DNA of 51,713 nt from Micrococcales bacterium (GTDB taxonomy: Bacteria > Actinomycetota > Actinomycetes > Actinomycetales > Microbacteriaceae): positions 76,187 through 127,899 of the forward strand of contig JAHEGC010000001.1 in assembly GCA_024639965.1 (NCBI GenBank), given 5' to 3'. This document shows positions 46,474 to 51,713 of this stretch, in pieces. The first letter of the stretch is position 1, and every line of letters starts with the position of its first letter. The position numbers and the translations under genes are program-made. The notes beneath the pieces are model-generated. The model saw only the letters and a program-made list of their open reading frames with translations. It had not been told where the DNA came from and did no database searches.

Positions 46474-47175
46474 TCAGCCGCGGAATACGGGCCACACGCC
46501 ATCGCCGACGCGTCGCGATGTCTCACCCTTTTGCGCCAGCCACTTAGCGAAGGACTCCGCCTGAAGTCTTGCCCATTCGATCTGGGCGGTGTGAAGGTCG
46601 AGCGGCGACAAATCCATTTCTGGTGCAGACGCGAACTTCTTTTGCATCGCCTGAAACACAAGTCCTGCGGCGACCGCATCGGCCATCGAGTCGTGGGCGG
46701 CTTCACCGAGGTCGACGCCGTACACGTCGCACGCGCTCACCAGGGTTCGTGACCCCTTGCGATACGTGTCCACCTTCTTGTCGATGATGAGCGGGTCGAC
46801 TACGGGAGCGGGTTCGTTGAGTGGCTCGACTCCATTGCGAATCGCATCGTGGTGCAAAAGGGAGAAGTCGTAGGACGCGTTGTATGCGACCACGGGAACA
46901 CCCTCGGCGAACAGGGCGCGCAAGCGTTGGACGACTTCGGCGACAACTTCACCGGCCGGACGGCCCTCCGCCTGAGCGCGTTCGGTCGTGTACCCGTGCA
47001 CATTGGCCGCGGGGGCGGGGATGGGGATACCCGGGTCGGCGACCCACGCGGCCGATTCAACAACGGAACCGTCAGCATCGAGAACACCGATGAATGCGGT
47101 GACGACGCGACTCTGCGTGACGTCGAGTCCGGTCGTTTCGAGGTCAAAGACCCCGAGTCTGTTCCAATCGCTCAT
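46474..47175 (-). CDS. DEDDh 3'-5' exonuclease (DnaQ/epsilon-like)
   Basis: 233 residues. Exonuclease motif I GVFDLETTGL (D11, E13), motif II VAYNASYDFSLL, motif III HDSMADAVAAG. It resembles stand-alone proofreading-type exonucleases annotated as DNA polymerase III epsilon-like; no polymerase-binding region can be named. It could trim DNA in repair or act on RNA. Convergent with rpmE2. Leaderless from TAATCT. Confidence 0.88.
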   Translation of the reverse strand: MSDWNRLGVFDLETTGLDVTQSRVVTAFIGVLDADGSVVESAAWVADPGIPIPAPAANVHGYTTERAQAEGRPAGEVVAEVVQRLRALFAEGVPVVAYNASYDFSLLHHDAIRNGVEPLNEPAPVVDPLIIDKKVDTYRKGSRTLVSACDVYGVDLGEAAHDSMADAVAAGLVFQAMQKKFASAPEMDLSPLDLHTAQIEWARLQAESFAKWLAQKGETSRRVGDGVWPVFRG

Positions 47176-47181
47176 GCACTC

Positions 47182-47187
47182 AGATTA
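47182..47187 (-). promoter_or_regulatory. -10 box of the leaderless exonuclease gene
   Basis: TAATCT on the minus strand ends 6 nt before the ATG at 47175; it lies just downstream of the treS stop. Confidence 0.6.
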
Positions 47188-47199
47188 CGCGGACGACCG

Positions 47200-48855
47200 T
47201 CACGAAACGGTGAGCCAATGCCACGACATCGCCGGCAGGGCCAATGCCATGCCCTCGTCCTCTCCCACCTCGCCAACCTCAGCACCTCCGCGCGCGTTCA
47301 CGAGGCGAGCACCGGCGGGTCCGATTCCCGAAATCGTCACCTCAGCCGCATTTTCCGAGAAATTGAACGCACAGAGCACCGGTACGCCTGGGCCGTTCGG
47401 CTCACGAACGAACGCGAGCACCGACGGGTGATCGGTGGTGAGTACCCGAGTCGACCCCGTCCCCATGACCCCGAGTCGGTGGCGAAGTTCGAGAATCGCC
47501 TTGGTCCAGTTGAGGAGCGAGTCAGGGTCTGCCCGTTGCTCTTCGACATTGACCTCCGCGGTGGTGAAGCCCTCGCTGGTGACGACGGGCAAATAGAACG
47601 AGGACGGGTCGGCATGAGAGAAGCCGCCCGACGCGCTCGCATCCCACTGCATCGGCGTGCGCGAGGCGTCGCGGTCGTCCAGCCAGATGTTGTCGCCCAT
47701 GCCGATCTCATCGCCGTAATACAAGAACGGGCTGCCGGGCAGACATAGCAGGAGTGCGTTAGCGACCTCGAGTTTGTCGCGTCGATTGTCGAGTAGGGGA
47801 GCGAGTCGACGACGAATACCCACGTTGACCTTCATTCGAGGCTCGGGCGCGTACAACTCGTACATGGTCGCACGTTCCGCCTCGGTGACCATCTCGAGAG
47901 TCAGTTCGTCGTGATTGCGCAGGAATACCCCCCACGCCGAGCCGCCCTGTATCTCGGGAAGCTCGGTGAGTGTGCCACGCAGACCCGTCGTTTCACCCGA
48001 GGCGAGTGCCCAAAAGATGTAGGGCATGACGGGAAAGTTGAACGCCATGTTGCACTCGGGCGCGTCGGGTGTTCCGAAGTATTCCACCACCTGGCGGGGA
48101 AGTTGGTTCGCCTCGGCGACGAGCATCCGCCCGGGGAACTCCGTGTCGAGCATCGCGCGAAGTCGCGCAATGAACGCGTGGGTGGGCGGTTCGCTCTCCC
48201 CGTTTCCCTCATCGGATACATAAAGGTAGGGAATCGCGTCCAGCCGAAATCCGTCGACACCCTTCTTCGCCCAAAATCGCACCACATCGAACACGGCCTC
48301 GTGCACCGCGGGGTTGTCGTAGTTGAGGTCCGGCTGGTGCGAGAAAAACCGGTGCCAGTAGTACTGTTTGCGCTCGTCGTCCCAGGCCCAGTTCGAATCC
48401 TCGGTATCCGTGAAGATGATGCGCACGTTTTCAAAGCGCTCGTTGGTGCCGCTCCACAAATAAAAGTCACCGAAAGGTCCGTTCGGGTCGCGCCTCGACT
48501 CCTGGAACCAAACGTGTTGATCCGACGTGTGGTTGATGACGAGATCGATGACGACTTTCATCCCGCGGGCGTGAGCTCCGTCGAGGAGCGCATCGAATTG
48601 CTCCATCGTCCCGAAGAGAGGGTTGACGGCGGTGTAATCGGAGATGTCATAGCCGCCATCGCGAAGCGGGGAGGCGAAGAACGGCGGGAGCCACACGGCA
48701 TCGATGCCGAGCCACGAGAGATAATCGAGCTTCTCCGACATCCCCGCGAGGTCACCGTAGCCGTCACCGTTCGTGTCACGGAACGACCGGACCATCACCT
48801 CGTAAAAGACAGCCGAGCGGTACCAATCGAGAGGTGAGGAAGATGCGTCATTCAC
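47200..48855 (-). CDS. treS: Maltose alpha-D-glucosyltransferase (trehalose synthase)
   Basis: 551 residues, GH13 family. N-terminal WYRSAVFYEVMVRSFRDTNG and WLPPFFASPLRDGGYDI are typical of TreS. Catalytic residues lie in DGFRLDAIPYL (nucleophile Asp), LVAEANQLP (Glu) and LRNHDE (Asp); GDEIGMGDNIWL follows. It interconverts maltose and trehalose. It lacks the C-terminal maltokinase domain of fused forms. With glgC and glgA close by it may link glycogen and trehalose pools. The GTG start is leaderless and its -10 box overlaps that of the divergent hydrolase. Confidence 0.93.
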   Translation of the reverse strand: MNDASSSPLDWYRSAVFYEVMVRSFRDTNGDGYGDLAGMSEKLDYLSWLGIDAVWLPPFFASPLRDGGYDISDYTAVNPLFGTMEQFDALLDGAHARGMKVVIDLVINHTSDQHVWFQESRRDPNGPFGDFYLWSGTNERFENVRIIFTDTEDSNWAWDDERKQYYWHRFFSHQPDLNYDNPAVHEAVFDVVRFWAKKGVDGFRLDAIPYLYVSDEGNGESEPPTHAFIARLRAMLDTEFPGRMLVAEANQLPRQVVEYFGTPDAPECNMAFNFPVMPYIFWALASGETTGLRGTLTELPEIQGGSAWGVFLRNHDELTLEMVTEAERATMYELYAPEPRMKVNVGIRRRLAPLLDNRRDKLEVANALLLCLPGSPFLYYGDEIGMGDNIWLDDRDASRTPMQWDASASGGFSHADPSSFYLPVVTSEGFTTAEVNVEEQRADPDSLLNWTKAILELRHRLGVMGTGSTRVLTTDHPSVLAFVREPNGPGVPVLCAFNFSENAAEVTISGIGPAGARLVNARGGAEVGEVGEDEGMALALPAMSWHWLTVS

Positions 48856-48860
48856 CGTCT

Positions 48861-48867
48861 TAAACTA
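48861..48867. promoter_or_regulatory. Overlapping divergent -10 boxes of treS and the alpha/beta hydrolase
   Basis: The 7 bp TAAACTA hold a plus-strand box TAAACT (48861-48866) and a minus-strand box TAGTTT (48867-48862). Each ends exactly 6 nt before a GTG start: 48873 on plus, 48855 on minus. The two starts are separated by 17 bp, so no space exists for leaders or independent -10 regions. Confidence 0.55.
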
Positions 48868-48872
48868 CTGGA

Positions 48873-49760
48873 GTGACGTTGCCGTATCCATATCCGGGAA
48901 TTCTCCGCCCACGGGAGGCCACCGAGCACGCTCGGGCGGTCGATGGTGTCAATACCCACTGGTGGGAGTACCCGGCGAAATCGGGAGCAGACACGTTGGT
49001 GTTCGTCCACGGTTTTCGCGGCGATCACCACGGTCTCGAGCTCATCGCTGACGCCCTTCCCGAGTATCGTGTTCTGATTCCCGACATCCCCGGCTTCGGC
49101 TTGAGCGCCACCTGGGCGGACGGTGTTCATTCGATTGATGACTTCGGACGCTGGCTGCGCGCATTCCTCCGGGAAACGAAGACGGAGAACGCCGCTGTCG
49201 TCGGCCACTCGTTCGGCACGATAGTCGTGGCCAACGCGGTGCGGGGGATTCGGTCCGCTCCCGTCGTGCTCATCAACCCAATCTCGCAGAAGGCGCTTAC
49301 GGGCCCGAAGAAGGTCGAATCGGCCATTGCCAACACGTGGTACTCGATCGGCCGTTCCTTGCCCGCTGCCCTCGGCAACCGGTGGCTCTCCGCACCGTTC
49401 TTCGTTCGCGCAATGAGTGTGATGCTCGTTAAGACCCCCGACAAGGCGATTCAACGGTGGGTGCACGAGCAGCACAAGCGCTACTTCTCGCTCTACGCCG
49501 ACCGCGATTCACTCGTGCAGGCCTATGGCGTTTCCACGTCGAGCACGGTGGCCGACTTTGCGGGTGAAATCTCCGCTCCCACTTTGCTCATCGCCGCTGA
49601 CCGCGATGACATCACGCCGCTCGCGGCGCAGCGCGCTGTGGTGGCGAAATTCGCGGATGCACGGCTCGTCGTTCTCACCGGTGTCGGGCATTTGGTTCAT
49701 TACGAAAGGCCAGTCGAGACGGGTACCGCAATTCGGGAGTTTCTCGCCTCGATCAAATAG
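48873..49760 (+). CDS. Alpha/beta hydrolase
   Basis: 295 residues. VFVHGFRGDHHGLEL carries the oxyanion region, VVGHSFGTIVVANA the nucleophilic serine elbow, LLIAADRDDITPL the catalytic aspartate and LTGVGHLVHYERP the histidine. No signal peptide. The substrate is unknown; it could be an esterase, lipase-like enzyme or C-C hydrolase. GTG start, leaderless. It is divergent from treS with 17 bp between, and convergent with the YbaK gene (27 bp). Confidence 0.85.
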   Translation: MTLPYPYPGILRPREATEHARAVDGVNTHWWEYPAKSGADTLVFVHGFRGDHHGLELIADALPEYRVLIPDIPGFGLSATWADGVHSIDDFGRWLRAFLRETKTENAAVVGHSFGTIVVANAVRGIRSAPVVLINPISQKALTGPKKVESAIANTWYSIGRSLPAALGNRWLSAPFFVRAMSVMLVKTPDKAIQRWVHEQHKRYFSLYADRDSLVQAYGVSTSSTVADFAGEISAPTLLIAADRDDITPLAAQRAVVAKFADARLVVLTGVGHLVHYERPVETGTAIREFLASIK

Positions 49761-49787
49761 TTCGGTGTGGTCGATTCGGGTCAGTGA

Positions 49788-50282
49788 CTAGTGAACGCCG
49801 ACGTCGAGCGGTTCACCGCGAGTGATACTGACGAGTTCGTCGAACGACGTGGGGAAGACATAGTGTGGGTGTCCGCCAGCAGCCCAGACGACCTCCCAGT
49901 TTGCAAGGTGGGTGTCAACGATGGTGCGGATGGCTGCGGGGTGGCCAACGGGCGCAACGCCACCGATGGGCTGTCCCGTGAACTCCCGAACAAAATCGGC
50001 ATCGGGGCGGTGAATTGACTCGAAGCCGAGCTCGCGCGCGACTCGATCGAGGTCAACGTTGTGCCCTCCCGACGCGAGGATCAACAGCGGACCGCCGTCG
50101 GCGTTGAACACCAGCGAGTTACACACTTGGCCGACCTCGATGTCGAGCTGGGCGGCGGCGGTCGCGGCGGTCGGTGAGCCCTCGAGCGTCTCGACAATTC
50201 GCGTAGCTACACCACGTTCGGCGAGAGCCTCCTGAACGCGCACGCCGTTCGGATGCGGGTTCTCGATGTTCTTCCAGGCCAT
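49788..50282 (-). CDS. YbaK/EbsC-type aminoacyl-tRNA editing protein
   Basis: 164 residues. Motifs VCNSLVFNADGGPLLILASGGHNVD, FTGQPIGGVAPVGHP and VWAAGGHPHYVFPTSFDELV define the YbaK/ProX fold; the first has the conserved Lys of many editors replaced (NSLVF where KSLVF is common). Such proteins hydrolyse misacylated tRNAs, typically Cys- or Ala-tRNA(Pro). The start overlaps the stop of the upstream phosphatase by one base. Confidence 0.88.
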   Translation of the reverse strand: MAWKNIENPHPNGVRVQEALAERGVATRIVETLEGSPTAATAAAQLDIEVGQVCNSLVFNADGGPLLILASGGHNVDLDRVARELGFESIHRPDADFVREFTGQPIGGVAPVGHPAAIRTIVDTHLANWEVVWAAGGHPHYVFPTSFDELVSITRGEPLDVGVH

Positions 50283-50908
50283 CAGTCACGCCTTTCGAGG
50301 GGTTGTTGGTCTTCGAAGTCGGGGAGTTCGATGCCCTCGGTGAGCGCATCGAGCGGGTCATTGAAGTGCACGAGCGTCAGACCGTCATCGGAGTGGTGGA
50401 ACGAGTGCACCGACCCGTTCGTGATGCGTTCCCCGAAGAACGCCGAACCGGTGGTTGCGTGCAACAGCGCGCGGATGACACCACCGTGTGCAACGACGAC
50501 AACGTTCTTGCCGGGGTATTCCTTCGCGAGCTCGTGGAAGGCCGCGACCACGCGATTTTTCACCGTCTCCCGAGACTCTCGTCCCGGCACGGGAGTGTCA
50601 CCGGGGTACAGCGCCTCAACCTCCGGTCCCGTCAAGCCCTCCGCGTCACCGTAGTGACGCTCGACGATGTCGGCGACGGGGGTCGGTTCAGGAAGACCGA
50701 CACACGACGCAATGATGCTCGCGGTCTCCATCGCACGGGAGAGCGGGCTCGCGACGAGCACATCCCAGCGACGACCTTGCATTTGCATGCCCGTGGACTT
50801 CGCTTGAGCCCGGCCCGTGTCGTTGAGAGGAATGTTGGTCGACCCTTGAATTCGCCCCGCGAGGTTCCAATCGGTCTCGCCGTGGCGGATTACAAAGAAG
50901 TTGGTCAT
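50282..50908 (-). CDS. Histidine phosphatase family protein
   Basis: 208 residues. N-terminal FFVIRHGETDWN with catalytic R8-H9, then GRIQGSTNIPLNDTGRAQA, SRAMETASII and VVVAHGGVIRALL with the second histidine. It belongs to the phosphoglycerate-mutase-like branch 1. It is shorter than gluconeogenic GpmA and probably a phosphatase of unknown substrate. Precedes and overlaps the YbaK gene by one base. Confidence 0.87.
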   Translation of the reverse strand: MTNFFVIRHGETDWNLAGRIQGSTNIPLNDTGRAQAKSTGMQMQGRRWDVLVASPLSRAMETASIIASCVGLPEPTPVADIVERHYGDAEGLTGPEVEALYPGDTPVPGRESRETVKNRVVAAFHELAKEYPGKNVVVVAHGGVIRALLHATTGSAFFGERITNGSVHSFHHSDDGLTLVHFNDPLDALTEGIELPDFEDQQPLERRD

Positions 50909-50917
50909 GGTACTTCC

Positions 50918-50923
50918 AGTCTA
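50918..50923 (-). promoter_or_regulatory. -10 box of the histidine phosphatase gene
   Basis: TAGACT on the minus strand ends 9 nt before the ATG at 50908; GGAAG between them could also serve as a close ribosome binding site. Confidence 0.45.
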
Positions 50924-50939
50924 GGAGCGCGGGAGCGCC

Positions 50940-50945
50940 GATAAT
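50940..50945 (+). promoter_or_regulatory. -10 box of the leaderless DUF805 gene
   Basis: GATAAT, one base from TATAAT, ends 6 nt before the ATG at 50952. Confidence 0.55.
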
Positions 50946-50951
50946 GGAGAC

Positions 50952-51518
50952 ATGACCACCACGCGCATCACCTTCGTCGACGCGATCGCCGAAGGGTTCC
51001 GCGGTTGGCGGAACTTCTCCGGCACAGCGTCGCGACCGCAGTTCTGGTACTGGACGCTGTTCACCGTACTAGTGAATATGGTGTTGTCAACGCTTGACCT
51101 AGCCCTGTTTCCCGCTGTTCCCCTCGAGGTTCCGCGCGACCCCGCCCAGTTCACTGGCGCCAACTTCGTGACGCTGCTCGACGCCGTCACTCACGACCTC
51201 GTCCTTTCGGTCGCCTCCTGGGCCGAGCTCGTGTTGCTCGTTCCGACCATCGCCGTGACCGCGCGCCGGTTTCGAGACGGCGGCTGGCCGGCCGCACTCG
51301 GAGTCATGGTGCGGGTTGTTCCCTACGTTGCAACACCAGCGATAGTGGCACTCGGATACTCGGTCGCCGGCATCGTCGACGACACCTCAGATGCCGCACT
51401 CGGCACGCTCCTCGGCGCCACCCTCGGATTCTTGGCGCTGGGAATCGTGAGCTTCGCTTCGGTCATCGTGATGTTCATCGGCACAGTGCGTCCCACGCGT
51501 TCCCACATCGGGGCGTAA
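50952..51518 (+). CDS. DUF805 membrane protein
   Basis: 188 residues. The N-terminal FRGWRNFSGTASRPQFWYW is the DUF805 signature (FSGRASR-x-FW type), followed by four hydrophobic helices (about 34-55, 80-100, 115-140, 155-178). Function unknown; members are small inner-membrane proteins. Divergent from the histidine phosphatase gene. One base separates its stop from the GTG of the next gene, which is probably co-transcribed. Confidence 0.86.
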   Translation: MTTTRITFVDAIAEGFRGWRNFSGTASRPQFWYWTLFTVLVNMVLSTLDLALFPAVPLEVPRDPAQFTGANFVTLLDAVTHDLVLSVASWAELVLLVPTIAVTARRFRDGGWPAALGVMVRVVPYVATPAIVALGYSVAGIVDDTSDAALGTLLGATLGFLALGIVSFASVIVMFIGTVRPTRSHIGA

Positions 51519-51519
51519 C

Positions 51520-51713
51520 GTGCGCGTCGAACGAATCAACTCGCTCGACGACCCGCGACTTTCGTTCTACACGAACCTCACCGACGTCTCGCTGCGACGG
51601 CTCACCGAGCCCGAGACGGGACTGTACCTCGCGGAGTCCACCAAGGTGATCGAACGCGCGCTCCATGCCGGGCACGTTCCCGTTTCCGTCATCACGCTCG
51701 ACAAATGGTTGCC
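51520..51713 (+). CDS. TrmH/SpoU family RNA methyltransferase, N-terminus (partial, 3' end outside window)
   Basis: 64 complete codons from the GTG at 51520 to the window end. INSLDDPRLSFYTNLTD and LYLAESTKVIERAL match the substrate-binding N-terminal domain of SpoU-type 2'-O-ribose methyltransferases (the L30e-like part); the knotted catalytic domain lies beyond the window. The target RNA is unknown. It begins one base after the DUF805 stop. Confidence 0.75.
   Translation, partial: MRVERINSLDDPRLSFYTNLTDVSLRRLTEPETGLYLAESTKVIERALHAGHVPVSVITLDKWL

Overview
The window is a stretch of actinobacterial core chromosome, most likely from a small-genome member of the Microbacteriaceae. The reasons are the linked order uvrB-uvrA-uvrC-rapZ-whiA-(sodA)-gap-pgk-tpiA-secG-rbpA, followed tail-to-tail by tkt-tal-pgi-zwf-opcA-pgl; the actinobacteria-restricted genes rbpA, opcA, whiA, a PdtaR-type ANTAR regulator and a DUF3099 gene; heavy use of GTG starts; and many leaderless promoters. 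GC is moderately high by eye (not counted). Genes are packed with 4-nt and 1-nt overlaps. I see no insertion sequence, prophage, CRISPR array, rRNA or integron.

Layout. 1-3.7 kb: end of gltB, gltD (ammonia assimilation) and pyk, closed by a strong hairpin. 3.77-3.85 kb: tRNA-Leu(CAA) on the minus strand. 3.9-9.6 kb: pdtaR, a small minus-strand thioesterase/monooxygenase-like pair, polA and a DUF885 metallopeptidase-like gene. 9.6-19.4 kb: rpsA with a structured leader, coaE, the UvrABC excision-repair genes and rapZ. 19.4-24.8 kb: whiA, sodA, gap-pgk-tpiA, secG, rbpA. 24.8-32.8 kb (minus): the pentose-phosphate/upper-glycolysis operon tkt-tal-pgi-zwf-opcA-pgl. 32.9-34.7 kb: ctaB and ctaA (heme O and heme A), overlapping tail-to-tail. 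34.8-40.3 kb: a SUF Fe-S operon sufB-sufD-Rieske-sufC-sufT ending in an ABC-F ATPase. 40.3-41.4 kb (minus): SURF1 and DUF3099. 41.5-49.8 kb: fabG, serB, glgC, glgA, an ABC ATPase, ribosomal protein L31 type B, a DEDDh exonuclease, treS and an alpha/beta hydrolase. 49.8-51.7 kb: YbaK-type editing protein, histidine phosphatase, DUF805 membrane protein and the start of a TrmH/SpoU methyltransferase.

How it fits together. The gene set covers central carbon flow (lower glycolysis on plus, oxidative and non-oxidative pentose phosphate on minus, glycogen/trehalose side branches), nucleotide excision repair and Pol I, Fe-S and heme-copper oxidase assembly, and translation/transcription core factors.

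I found no new enzymatic system. The most striking structure is regulatory. At least 18 starts have a TANNNT (or GATAAT) -10 hexamer ending 6-9 nt before the start codon, so transcription should begin at or next to the start codon. In five junctions the TAG stop of the upstream gene is itself the first half of the next gene's -10 box. At two divergent junctions (treS/hydrolase and ctaA/sufB) the opposing -10 boxes share the same few base pairs. All of this is read from sequence; transcription start mapping would be decisive.
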